Below are positions 8,411-16,581 of a stretch of 64,000 bases of DNA, one piece after another. The notes below the pieces were generated by a model. That model was not told where the DNA came from, did no database searches, and was given only the letters and a program-made list of their open reading frames with translations. The stretch is from Variovorax paradoxus B4. GTDB lineage: Bacteria; Pseudomonadota; Gammaproteobacteria; Burkholderiales; Burkholderiaceae_C. Position 1 is the stretch's first letter. Every line of letters begins with the position of its first letter. Both the position numbers and the translations under genes were made by a program. The stretch lies in NCBI RefSeq assembly GCF_000463015.1, contig NC_022247.1, positions 4,402,001 through 4,466,000 of the forward strand, in the 5' to 3' direction.

Positions 8411-9421
8411 CTACCTGGGCGCGTCGCCCTTGCGGTATTCGGCCGTGAGCTCGTCGAGCTTCTGCTTCAGCGCGGGGTCCAGCTTGTAGTCGGCCGCGGC
8501 CAGCGTGGCGTCGAGCTGCTCGGGGCGGCTGGCGCCGAGCAGCGGCGCGGTGATGAGCGGGTTGGCCATGACCCAGGCCACCGCCAGGGTGGCCAGCGGC
8601 ACGCCGGCTTCGTCGGCCAGCTGGTGCAGCTGGGTCACGGTGTTGAAGCTGCGCTCGTTCCAATAGCGGTCCTGGTACATGCCGCCGGCCGTGCCGAGCG
8701 TGAAGCGGGTGTTCTCCTCGGGCGTGGCGCCGGGCTTGTACTTGCCGGTGAGCAGGCCGCCGGCCAGCGGGTTGTAGGGAATCACGCCCAGGCCCTCTTC
8801 GCCCGCGAGCGGCAGCAGCTCGCGTTCGATCTCGCGGAACAGCAGGCTGTAGCGCGGCTGCACCGACACGTAGCGCGTGAGCTTGTGCAGCTCGGCCTTG
8901 CCGAGCGCGCGGGCCAGCCGGTAGGCCAGGAAGTTGGACACGCCGATGTAGCGCGCGCGGCCCGACTTGACGATGACGTCGAGCGCCTCCAGGCTCTCTT
9001 CGAGCGGCGTCTCGCGGTCGTCGCTGTGCAGCTGGTACAGGTCGACATGGTCGGTCTGCAGCCGCTTCAAGGAGGCATCGATGGCGTCGAGCAGGTGCTT
9101 GCGCGAGGCGCCCTGGTCCCAGCTGTTGGGGCCGACCTTGCCGACGGCCTTGGTGGCCACCACGAAGCGGCGGCGGCCCGCGGAGCCCTGCTTCTGCAGC
9201 CAGCGGCCGATGATCTCTTCGGTGCGGCCGGTGGTTTCGACGGTGCCGCCGAGCGGATACACGTCGGCGGTATCGAGAAAGTTGATGCCGCCCTCGGCGG
9301 CCTTGTCGAGGATCTGGTGCGACACGGCCTCGTCGGTCTGCAGGCCGAAGGTCATGGTGCCGAGCGCAAGGCGCGAGACGGTGAGGCCGGTGCGGCCGAG
9401 TCGGGTGGTCGGAATGCTCAT
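8411..9421 (-). CDS. Aldo/keto reductase
   Basis: A 336-residue NADPH-dependent oxidoreductase of the AKR superfamily. It starts MSIPTTRLGRTGLTVSRLALGTM, then NFLDTADVYPLGG (catalytic Asp and Tyr), VVATKAVG (Lys) and LYQLHSDD (His), giving the full Asp-Tyr-Lys-His tetrad, with the cofactor segment near ITAPLLGASRPEQL. The substrate is unknown. The frame stays open far upstream through the antisense of phoD; the ATG at 9421 is the family start. It lies 68 bases downstream of phoD on the same strand, so it could be read as the last gene of that operon. Confidence 0.88.
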   Translation of the reverse strand: MSIPTTRLGRTGLTVSRLALGTMTFGLQTDEAVSHQILDKAAEGGINFLDTADVYPLGGTVETTGRTEEIIGRWLQKQGSAGRRRFVVATKAVGKVGPNSWDQGASRKHLLDAIDASLKRLQTDHVDLYQLHSDDRETPLEESLEALDVIVKSGRARYIGVSNFLAYRLARALGKAELHKLTRYVSVQPRYSLLFREIERELLPLAGEEGLGVIPYNPLAGGLLTGKYKPGATPEENTRFTLGTAGGMYQDRYWNERSFNTVTQLHQLADEAGVPLATLAVAWVMANPLITAPLLGASRPEQLDATLAAADYKLDPALKQKLDELTAEYRKGDAPR

Positions 9422-9489
9422 GAGGGTGTCGCTCCAGGCGATTGAAGGGCGACGGCCATCATAGTCACGACAGCGCAAGGCTGCAGCGC

Positions 9490-11031
9490 TCAGGTGCTTT
9501 CGAGATGCACGCCGGGCGCGCCGCGCTCCACCGCAAAGCGTGCCATCGGCACGACGGCGGCGTCTTCGGCCTTTTCGTCGTCCACGGCGCGGAACTCGAC
9601 CGCGCAGCCGCGCGCATCGAGCGCCATGTGCGCATAGCCGCGCTTGTCGCCCCGGCCGTAGCGCAGGTGGTCGTTCTTGGCGAGCATGTTGGCCACGTTG
9701 GCGGCGCTGGGGCCTTCGGAGGTGATGGCGCCGCCGACGAATTCGGTCGCCACCGCCGGCCCCTGCGGCTCGCGGCGCAGGTCGGCGGCCCAGAAGGCAT
9801 GCACGTCGCCGCTGATGACCAGCGCATCGCCGCCGCGCGCCTTGTTCGCGGCCAGGCCGTCGAGCAGGCGCGCGCGCGAGGCGGCGTAGCCGTCCCAGCC
9901 GTCCATCCAGTAGCCGTGCTCGGGACCGCGCTTGCGGTCGGCCTCGGCCAGCAGCGTGGGCTGGGCGATCACGGTCCAGCGGGCCCGCGGCGCAGCGAGT
10001 TCGTTCGCGAGCCAGGCCTCCTGCCTCGCGCCGAGGAAGCTGCGCTCCGGTGACAGCCGGTCGGCGCAGTCGGCCAAGGGCGAGGCGCTGCGGCCCGCGA
10101 GGCAGGCATGGTGCGAACGGTACTGCCGCCCGTCGAGCAGCAACACGTCGAGCATGTGGCCGAGGCGATGGCGGCCGTAGATGGTGGCCGCGGCGCCGGT
10201 CGGCCGCATGCTGGCGGGCACGGGCATGTGCTCGTACCACGCTTGGTAGGCCGCGGCGCGGATCGCAAGGAACTGCGCGGGATCGATGCTGCGCGGCGAG
10301 ACGTCGTCGGTGTAGTCGTTCGCCACCTCGTGGTCGTCCCAGGTCACGAGCCAGGGGAAGGCGGCGTGCGCGGCCTGCAGGTGCGGATCGGTCTTGTAGA
10401 GCGCATAGCGGTCGCGGAACTCGCCGAGCTGCGTGGGAATGCCGCCCTGGTGGTGGCGCACGTGGCGCGAGCCCCAGGAGCTTTCGTAGATGTAGTCGCC
10501 CAGGTGCACGACGAAGTCCAAAGGCTGCATGGCCATGTCGCGGTAGGCCGCGTAGTAGCCCTGCTCGTACTGCTGGCATGACGCGAAGGCGAAGCGCAGC
10601 GGCTGCGGCGCGGCATCGCCCTCGGCCGGCGCGGTGCGGGTGCGGCCGGCGGGGCTTCGCGCGCCATTGGCCGTGAAGCGGTACCAGTAAGGCCGGCCGG
10701 GTGCGAGGCCCTGCACCTCGACGTGCACCGAATGCGCGAGCGCCGCAAGGGCCGTCGCCCTGCCCTTTGCCGCGATGCGCGAGAAGCCCTCGTCGTGCGC
10801 CACTTCCCACCGCACGTCGACCGGGGCCTCGCCCATGCCGCCGCCCTGCAGCGGATCGGGCGCCAGCCGGGTCCACAGCACCATGCCGTCGGGCCTGGGG
10901 CTGCCGGACGCCACGCCGAGCGTGAAGGGAAATTCGCGCGAAGCCCGTTGCGCGTGGAGCCGGAGGAACGGATGGCCGAGCGATGCGGCGGCCATTCCGC
11001 CGAGCAGCAGGCGGCGGCGCGAGACCCTCAT
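9490..11031 (-). CDS. phoD: PhoD-like alkaline phosphatase / phosphodiesterase, Tat-exported
   Basis: A 513-residue phosphoesterase. The N-terminus VSRRRLLLGGMAAASLG is a twin-arginine signal, so it is exported folded to the periplasm. An N-terminal Fn3-like domain (ASGSPRPDGMVLWTRLAP) leads into the metallophosphatase: FASCQQYEQG, VVHLGDYIYE, TWDDHEVANDY and ISGDVHAFWAADL, which hold the metal ligands. PhoD enzymes release phosphate from mono- and diesters, including teichoic acids and phospholipid headgroups. ATG at 11031 overlaps the ugpQ stop as ATGA, so it is coupled to the glycerophosphodiester operon; a longer frame to 11103 overlaps ugpQ. Confidence 0.9.
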   Translation of the reverse strand: MRVSRRRLLLGGMAAASLGHPFLRLHAQRASREFPFTLGVASGSPRPDGMVLWTRLAPDPLQGGGMGEAPVDVRWEVAHDEGFSRIAAKGRATALAALAHSVHVEVQGLAPGRPYWYRFTANGARSPAGRTRTAPAEGDAAPQPLRFAFASCQQYEQGYYAAYRDMAMQPLDFVVHLGDYIYESSWGSRHVRHHQGGIPTQLGEFRDRYALYKTDPHLQAAHAAFPWLVTWDDHEVANDYTDDVSPRSIDPAQFLAIRAAAYQAWYEHMPVPASMRPTGAAATIYGRHRLGHMLDVLLLDGRQYRSHHACLAGRSASPLADCADRLSPERSFLGARQEAWLANELAAPRARWTVIAQPTLLAEADRKRGPEHGYWMDGWDGYAASRARLLDGLAANKARGGDALVISGDVHAFWAADLRREPQGPAVATEFVGGAITSEGPSAANVANMLAKNDHLRYGRGDKRGYAHMALDARGCAVEFRAVDDEKAEDAAVVPMARFAVERGAPGVHLEST

Positions 11032-11798
11032 GGTGTTGCGCGCGCGGCCAGCGCCAGGTCGGGTCGGTCGGTGGTGATCTGGCGCAGGGGCATGGTGAGC
11101 CATTGTGCAATTTCATCGGGCTCGTTGACGACCCAGGCGCCCAGCCGTTCGCTGCCGAGTGCGGCCAGGCACTGCGGCCAGGTGGCGGCCAGCAGCTTCT
11201 TCTCGACCGCGACGATGCAGCCCGGCAGCGCCGCGTAGCGCGCCAGTGCACGCGTGATGCCGCCCAGCATTTCAGCCGAGCGATGGTCGAGCGAGGCCAG
11301 CACGCGCCCGCGCGGCCAGTGGGCGAGCACCTGCGCCAGCACCTCGGGCACGAAGCAGGTCAGGACGCTGCGATCGGCCACGCCCGCATCGTGCAGCGCC
11401 TGCACCGTGCGCGCGATGGCGCCGGGCGGCAGCTCGCCGGCGGCGTCGGTCTTGATCTCGACGTGCACCTCCATGCGCGTGGGCGCGAAGAGCTTCAGCA
11501 CTTCGGCCAGCGAAGGCACGCATTCGCCGGCTTCGTCGCGGCGCTGTTCCCCCTGCGCGCCCTGCCCTTTGCGCAGGCGCGTGGCCAGCACCTGGGCGGC
11601 AGCATGGTCGCGCACCGCGCCCGTGCCTTCGGTGGTGCGGTCGAGCAGCGGATCGTGGATGACCACGGCCTTGCCGTCGCGCGTTTCCTGCACGTCGAAT
11701 TCGACCGCATCGGCGCCCAGCGCGATGAGGCGGCGAAAGCCGCTCATGCTGTTCTCGGGCCAGAGATTCCGCGCGCCGCGGTGTCCGACGATGATCAT
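11028..11798 (-). CDS. ugpQ: Glycerophosphodiester phosphodiesterase
   Basis: A 256-residue cytoplasmic enzyme without signal peptide, like E. coli UgpQ. GHRGARNLWPENSM supplies the catalytic His and Glu, followed by DAVEFDVQETRDGK and VIHDPLLDRTT; EVHVEIK carries a further metal ligand. It hydrolyses glycerophosphodiesters to glycerol phosphate and an alcohol. It lies 19 bases after ugpE and overlaps phoD by 4, so it is within the operon. In standard order ugpC sits between ugpE and ugpQ; here it is absent. Confidence 0.93.
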   Translation of the reverse strand: MIIVGHRGARNLWPENSMSGFRRLIALGADAVEFDVQETRDGKAVVIHDPLLDRTTEGTGAVRDHAAAQVLATRLRKGQGAQGEQRRDEAGECVPSLAEVLKLFAPTRMEVHVEIKTDAAGELPPGAIARTVQALHDAGVADRSVLTCFVPEVLAQVLAHWPRGRVLASLDHRSAEMLGGITRALARYAALPGCIVAVEKKLLAATWPQCLAALGSERLGAWVVNEPDEIAQWLTMPLRQITTDRPDLALAARATP

Positions 11799-11817
11799 TG
11801 CTGCAAAGTCCCTTGCC

Positions 11818-12738
11818 TCATTTGCTGCTGTCCACCAGCCCCTTGACGAACGAACGCTGGAGCGCCACCACCACGACGATGGGCGGCAGCATCGTGAGGA
11901 GCGCGGCGCTCATCGCCACGTTCCATGCCGGCTGCGAATCGGCGCGCGGTATCAGGTGCTTGAGGCCGATCACCGCGGTGGCCATGTCCTTGTCGGTGGT
12001 GAAGAGCAGCGGCCAGAGATACTGGTTCCAACCGTACAGGAAAAGAATGATCGCCAGCGCCGCAATGTTGGAGCGCGACAGCGGCAGCAGGATCGACCAG
12101 AAGAACTGCATCGGCGAGGCGCCGTCGAGCCGGGACGCCTCGCACAGCTCGTCGGGCACTGTGAGAAAGAACTGGCGGAACAGGAAGGTGGCCGAGGCCG
12201 AGGCGATCAGCGGCAGGATGAGGCCCGGGTAGGTGTCGACCATGTTCCACTGGAGCTGGATATCGATGGTGTGGCCCGTGATGGCGTTCCATGCCGACGA
12301 AAGGTGCAGCGCCTCCACCACCCACTGCAGCGGCAGCGCCGCATTCGCCACCGATTCGTAGGTAGGCGAAATGCGCACTTCGATGGGCAGCATCAGCGAC
12401 ACGAAGATGAGCCAGAACGCCGTCATGCGAAAGCGGAAGCGGAAGTACGTGATGGCAAAGGCCGACAGCAGGGACACCGCGATCTTGCCCACGGTGATGC
12501 CCGCCGCCACGATGAACGAATTGAAGAACAGCCGGCCGAAGTTGGCCTGCGTCCACGCGGTGCGCAGGTTCTGCACGAACTGGTCGCCGGGCAGCCACGG
12601 CAGCGGCACCTGCTGCACCTCGGCAATGGTGAGCGAGCCCGCGACGAAGGCCAGGTAGAGCGGCACGCAGACGAAGGCCACTCCCACCAGCAGAATGGCG
12701 TGGCAGATGCCGTCGAGAACGGGAGCGCGTTCAACCAT
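11818..12738 (-). CDS. ugpE: Glycerol-phosphate-type ABC transporter permease UgpE
   Basis: A 306-residue inner-membrane permease of the MalG/UgpE group with about six helices. The ATPase-contact loop is ELCEASRLDGASPMQFFW, a good EAA motif, so it expects an ATPase partner. It ends FVKGLVDSSK; FVxGLTxGAVK-like ends are typical of this group. It follows ugpA by 24 bases and ends 19 bases before ugpQ. Together with UgpA it should form the channel for glycerophosphodiesters or glycerol phosphate. Confidence 0.9.
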   Translation of the reverse strand: MVERAPVLDGICHAILLVGVAFVCVPLYLAFVAGSLTIAEVQQVPLPWLPGDQFVQNLRTAWTQANFGRLFFNSFIVAAGITVGKIAVSLLSAFAITYFRFRFRMTAFWLIFVSLMLPIEVRISPTYESVANAALPLQWVVEALHLSSAWNAITGHTIDIQLQWNMVDTYPGLILPLIASASATFLFRQFFLTVPDELCEASRLDGASPMQFFWSILLPLSRSNIAALAIILFLYGWNQYLWPLLFTTDKDMATAVIGLKHLIPRADSQPAWNVAMSAALLTMLPPIVVVVALQRSFVKGLVDSSK

Positions 12739-12762
12739 GCGATGAATCCTTGGGGCCGTGCG

Positions 12763-13671
12763 TCATACGTCGTAGCTCACGCGCCGCTCCACGTAGCGGA
12801 ACTGCAGCAGCGTCATCAGCAGCGCGAAGATCATCAGGATGACCGACTGCGCTGCCGACGAGCCGAGGTCGAGGTTGATGAACCCGTCGACGTACACCTT
12901 GAACACCAGCACGTTGGTCGCACCGGCCGGTCCGCCCTGCGTGACCGCATCGACGATGGCAAAGATCTCGAAGAAGCCGTAGACGAAGTTCATCACGGCC
13001 AGGAAGAACATCGTGGGCATGAGCAGCGGCAGCCCGATGGTGAAGAAGCGCCGAAGCGGCCCTGCGCCGTCGACCGCCGCCGCCTCCATCAGCGAGGAAG
13101 GAACCGCCAGCAGGCCGGCGAGCAGAAAGATGTAGTCGTAGCACACATGCTTCCACGAGGCGGCCAAAATCACCAGGATCATCGCGTCCGAGCCCACGCG
13201 GTTCGGGTCCCACGCGAGGCCGAGCGCATGCAGCACCTGCGCCAGCGGACCCACCGCCGGGTTGAACAGAAAGGCCCACAGGATGCCCGCAATGACCGGC
13301 GCAATGGCATAGGGCAGCAGGATGATCGCCTTGTAGATGCCGCGGCCGCGGATCACCCGGTCACTCGCAAAGGCCAGCACCAGCGCCACCGCGATGGTCA
13401 GCAGGTTCTGCAGGATGGTGAACACCACCGTGACCTGGACCGACTCGTGGTACGTGTCGCTTTGCAGCAGCTGCGCGAAGTTGTCGAAGCCGACGAAGTG
13501 CACCGTGTTGCCGAACGGATCGGACAGGAAGAAAGCCTGCCCCAGCGCCCGGAACGACGGGATGAAAAAGAAGAACAGCAGGATCGCGAGCTGCGGCAAC
13601 AGCAGCAGCACGGGCAGGCGCACGTCCTTGAAGTGCGCGCGCTTCAGGCCCGATTCGATTGCTGCTGCCAT
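12763..13671 (-). CDS. ugpA: Glycerol-phosphate-type ABC transporter permease UgpA
   Basis: A 302-residue MalF/UgpA-type permease with six predicted helices and an EAA loop at LMEAAAVDGAGPLRRF. The N-terminal LPVLLLLPQLAILLFFFFIPS and SDPFGNTVHFVGFDNFAQLL are typical of UgpA. ATG at 13671 (MAAAIESGLKRAHF) is chosen because it lies 31 bases after the ugpB stop; the frame is open to 13767 but would overlap ugpB. Confidence 0.9.
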   Translation of the reverse strand: MAAAIESGLKRAHFKDVRLPVLLLLPQLAILLFFFFIPSFRALGQAFFLSDPFGNTVHFVGFDNFAQLLQSDTYHESVQVTVVFTILQNLLTIAVALVLAFASDRVIRGRGIYKAIILLPYAIAPVIAGILWAFLFNPAVGPLAQVLHALGLAWDPNRVGSDAMILVILAASWKHVCYDYIFLLAGLLAVPSSLMEAAAVDGAGPLRRFFTIGLPLLMPTMFFLAVMNFVYGFFEIFAIVDAVTQGGPAGATNVLVFKVYVDGFINLDLGSSAAQSVILMIFALLMTLLQFRYVERRVSYDV

Positions 13672-13702
13672 GGATGCTGCCTGCCACCGGGTCCCAGCCC
13701 GC

Positions 13703-15031
13703 TCAGTAGCGGCCCTTGTTGAGCTTCTCGTACTGCCGCAGGATCTCGTTGCCGCGCTTGACGGCATCGTCCATGGCCACTTGCGGCGTCTTCTTGCCGG
13801 CCACCACGTTCTGGAACTCGTCGCGCTGCGCCATCATGGTCTGCGTGAAGTTGCCGAAGTGAAAGCCGGTGGAATTGGCCGTGGGCGTGCCGCGCGTGAG
13901 CTGCAGGATCGCGATCTCGCGCGTTGCATGGTCCTTGTAGTAGCCCTGCGACCTGGCCAGCTCGTAGGCCTTGTTGGTCAGCGGCACGTAGCCCGTGGCC
14001 TTGACCCACCAGAACTGCGTCTCGGGCTTGGCCAGGTAGTCGAGGAAGGCGGCCACGGCCTCGTACTCGGCGGGCTTCTGGCCCTTCATCACCCACAGCG
14101 ACGCACCGCCGATGGTGCTGTTCTTCGGCTGCTTGCCTTCTTCCCACGGCAGGTAGGTGGCGCTCCAGTCGATCTTGGATTCACGCTCGATGCCGCTGTG
14201 CGCGGCGGTCGAGGCAAAGTAGGTGGAGCACTTGCCCGAGGTGAAGAGCTGCTCGGGGCTCAGGCCCTGGCCAGCGATCTGCATCACGTCGTCGTCGATC
14301 CATTTCTTGATGCGTGCGACCTGCGAGACGACCGACGTGTTGTTGTAGACGAACTCGGTGTCCAGCCCCTGGTAGCCGTTGGCCTTGGTGGCATAGGGAA
14401 GGTCGTTGATGGCGCTGTAGTTCTCGAGCAGGCTCCAGTGGTAGTCGCCCGCGAGCACCGAGCCGCAGGCCGAAATGCCCTTCTGCTTGATGGCATAGAG
14501 CTGCTTCTCCAGCTCCTGCCAGGTCTCGGCAGGCTTGGCGAAGCCGGCCTTCTCGAAGTGCGCCTTGTTGTACCAGAGGATGGGCGAGGACGAATTGAAG
14601 GGCATCGTCATCAGCTTGCCCTTGTAGCTGTAGAAGCCGGCCACCGGCTTCACGAAATCGGCCCAGTCGACCTTGAAGCCGCGCTGGTCGAGCAGGTCCT
14701 GCACCGGCATGGTCGCATCGGACAACAGCATGGTCATGAAGCCGCGTTCGTAGATCTGCACGAGCGCCGGCGCACGCTTGGCGCGGTAGGCGGCGATGGT
14801 GCCGTTGATGACCTCGTCGTAGTTGCCCTTGTAGACGGCGGTCACGGCGTACTTGTTCTGCGAGCTGTTGAAGTTCTTCACCAGCTCTTCCACCCGCTCG
14901 CCGAGCGCCCCGCCCATGGCATGCCACCACTGCACCTGCACCGGCTGCGCGGCGGCGGGCGTGGCGCTCGCGAGCCAGAGCGTGGATGAAAGGGCCAGCA
15001 TGGCCAGCGTGCTGCGTCGTTGGATGTTCAT
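13703..15031 (-). CDS. ugpB: Periplasmic binding protein UgpB
   Basis: A 442-residue binding protein with a clear Sec signal peptide (RRSTLAMLALSS, cleavage after PAAAQ). The mature N-terminus VQVQWWHAMGGALGERVEEL and VYKGNYDEVINGTIAAYR closely resemble E. coli UgpB, which binds sn-glycerol-3-phosphate and glycerophosphodiesters. ATG at 15031 has AGGAG 6-7 bases upstream. It lies between the G1P dehydrogenase and the two permeases. Whether the pocket takes glycerol-1-phosphate or a diester cannot be decided here. Confidence 0.92.
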   Translation of the reverse strand: MNIQRRSTLAMLALSSTLWLASATPAAAQPVQVQWWHAMGGALGERVEELVKNFNSSQNKYAVTAVYKGNYDEVINGTIAAYRAKRAPALVQIYERGFMTMLLSDATMPVQDLLDQRGFKVDWADFVKPVAGFYSYKGKLMTMPFNSSSPILWYNKAHFEKAGFAKPAETWQELEKQLYAIKQKGISACGSVLAGDYHWSLLENYSAINDLPYATKANGYQGLDTEFVYNNTSVVSQVARIKKWIDDDVMQIAGQGLSPEQLFTSGKCSTYFASTAAHSGIERESKIDWSATYLPWEEGKQPKNSTIGGASLWVMKGQKPAEYEAVAAFLDYLAKPETQFWWVKATGYVPLTNKAYELARSQGYYKDHATREIAILQLTRGTPTANSTGFHFGNFTQTMMAQRDEFQNVVAGKKTPQVAMDDAVKRGNEILRQYEKLNKGRY

Positions 15032-15077
15032 CGCGTTCTCCTGTGGGGTGTGTGTCGATGCCGGTGTGTGCTTGCGT

Positions 15078-16430
15078 TCAGGCGGCCCAGAAGCCGCCGG
15101 GAGCGAACTGCTCGGTGATCGCCCGGTCGAGCCAGCCCAGGTCGTCGAGCAGGTCGAGCAGCGTGTAGCGGCGCCGGATGAGGCGTGCGCGGCGGTGGTC
15201 GGCGGCAAACCTGGCGGCGGCGATGCCGAGCTCACCGGGATGGCTCGCGCCGCCGACGGTGGCCAGGCGCTGCTGCATGTCGCGCGCACCGATCAGCTGG
15301 CGCTTCAGCTGTGCGCGCAGGGCGGGCCAGGCGCGCACCAGCTGCTCGAGGCGTGCGCGGCGGCTGCCGAGTGCGGCCTTCGCATTCATCTCGTCGCGCG
15401 CGGCGGCCCTGAATTCTTCGTTGCCGAAGGCGGCCTCGATCTCGCGCGACAGCGCGGCCTCGTCCTGGCCGTCATGCGCCTGCGACGCGGCAGCCGCGAT
15501 TACGGCGGCGGGCTGCGCAAGAAGCCATTCGTACATCGCCAGCATGGCCACGCAGCCGACGCCCACGCAGGCGCCATGCGCCGCGGGTTCGCCATCGACC
15601 TGCAGGTTCTCCATTTCCCACAGGTGCGAGAACTGGTGGTCGCTGCCGCTCGCCGGACGCGAGTTGCCATGGGCCTGCATGGCGAAGCCGCTGACCAGCA
15701 AGCCGGCCAGCAAGCCGGCCAGCGCCTGCGGTTCATGCACCGCCAGGCGCTGCGGCGCGCCGAGCCAATCGCCGAGATGGTCTTGCACCAGGGCATAGGG
15801 ACGCGGGTTGATGGGCTCCACGCCGAGCGCATCGGCCAGCAGCCAGTCGGCGCCGGCCACGGCCTTGCCGGCCAGATCGCCGTAGCCCCAGGCCGTCATG
15901 CGCGCCGGCGCGGCGCGCAGCACGTCGAGGTCGGCCAGCACCGCCACCGGAGGTGGGCATGCGAGCGTGCGCTTGAAGCCGTCTTCGCCCAGCAGCGCGG
16001 CGCCGGAGGCCGCGTAGCCATCCATGGAGGCGGCGGTTGCAAGGCACACATAAGGCCTGCCGGCGAGCGAGGCTGCATGCTTGACCAGGTCGCTCACGAC
16101 GCCCGAGCCCACCGCGAGGGGCGTGGCCGCCTGCGCGGAAAGCTGCTGCGCGATGGCCGCCGAGCGCTGCACGCGCGGCTTCAGGCGAGGCTTCGCAGGA
16201 AAGACCAGCGGCGCCGCGCAGGACACGCCCTGCGATTCGAGCAGGGCCTGCGCCGACGCGCCCACCGCATCCCAGGTGTTCTCGTCGGCCACCAGCATCC
16301 AGCGCCGGCCTGGCGCGCAGCGCTGCAGCACGCCAGGCAGCGAGCGCACCGCGGCGTGCTCGATGACGACTTCTTTCGTGACCACCGCATCGCGCAGCGC
16401 GGCCCTCAGCGGGGATGTCGAATCGCTCAT
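15078..16430 (-). CDS. araM: sn-Glycerol-1-phosphate dehydrogenase (AraM/EgsA family)
   Basis: A 450-residue member of the iron-containing alcohol dehydrogenase / G1P dehydrogenase family. Seen: VGSGVVSDLVKHAA (NAD-binding), CLATAASMDGYAASGA, and a metal site with Asp plus histidines in QAHGNSRPASGSDHQFSH. Family members interconvert dihydroxyacetone phosphate and sn-glycerol-1-phosphate with NAD(P)H; archaea use this for lipids and some Gram-positive bacteria for archaeal-type lipids. It is about 50-100 residues longer than many homologues, the surplus being C-terminal. In this operon a catabolic role (G1P to DHAP) is the natural reading, but that is inference. ATG 16430 follows AGGAG. Confidence 0.85.
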   Translation of the reverse strand: MSDSTSPLRAALRDAVVTKEVVIEHAAVRSLPGVLQRCAPGRRWMLVADENTWDAVGASAQALLESQGVSCAAPLVFPAKPRLKPRVQRSAAIAQQLSAQAATPLAVGSGVVSDLVKHAASLAGRPYVCLATAASMDGYAASGAALLGEDGFKRTLACPPPVAVLADLDVLRAAPARMTAWGYGDLAGKAVAGADWLLADALGVEPINPRPYALVQDHLGDWLGAPQRLAVHEPQALAGLLAGLLVSGFAMQAHGNSRPASGSDHQFSHLWEMENLQVDGEPAAHGACVGVGCVAMLAMYEWLLAQPAAVIAAAASQAHDGQDEAALSREIEAAFGNEEFRAAARDEMNAKAALGSRRARLEQLVRAWPALRAQLKRQLIGARDMQQRLATVGGASHPGELGIAAARFAADHRRARLIRRRYTLLDLLDDLGWLDRAITEQFAPGGFWAA

Positions 16431-16472
16431 GTCTCCTGCAATCTGGACGCCGTTTTCCGGTCGATGAACAAG

Positions 16473-16502
16473 TGTATAGTTTGAAAGACATTTGTTTCAA
16501 CC
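16473..16502 (-). promoter_or_regulatory. Sigma-70 promoter with overlapping operator for the araM-ugp operon
   Basis: On the minus strand TTGAAA (16500-16495) and TATACA (16478-16473) are separated by 16 bases, a good -35/-10 pair ending about 40 bases before the araM start. An imperfect inverted repeat with 8-base arms (GTTTGAAA 16479-16486, TTTCAACC 16495-16502, one mismatch, 8-base spacer) covers the -35 and spacer. It sits between araM and the divergent SorC-type regulator, so it is the likely binding site of that regulator, which would block the operon promoter. Confidence 0.65.
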
Positions 16503-16581
16503 ACGTGACTACCCGTAGTCCGGCGCACTCGTGCCACCATCGCGGCCGCAGAATCGACGACGACAACCACGGAGAATTCGG

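Noticed and set aside
8411..11251. Apparent 946-codon fusion extending the aldo/keto reductase upstream
   Set aside because: The added part is an off-frame reading of phoD; the reductase has a clear family start at 9421 and phoD is intact in its own frame.
11254..13722. 822-codon open frame antisense to the ugp genes
   Set aside because: Low-complexity Arg/Gln/His/Glu sequence; mirrors the codon structure of ugpQ, ugpE and ugpA.
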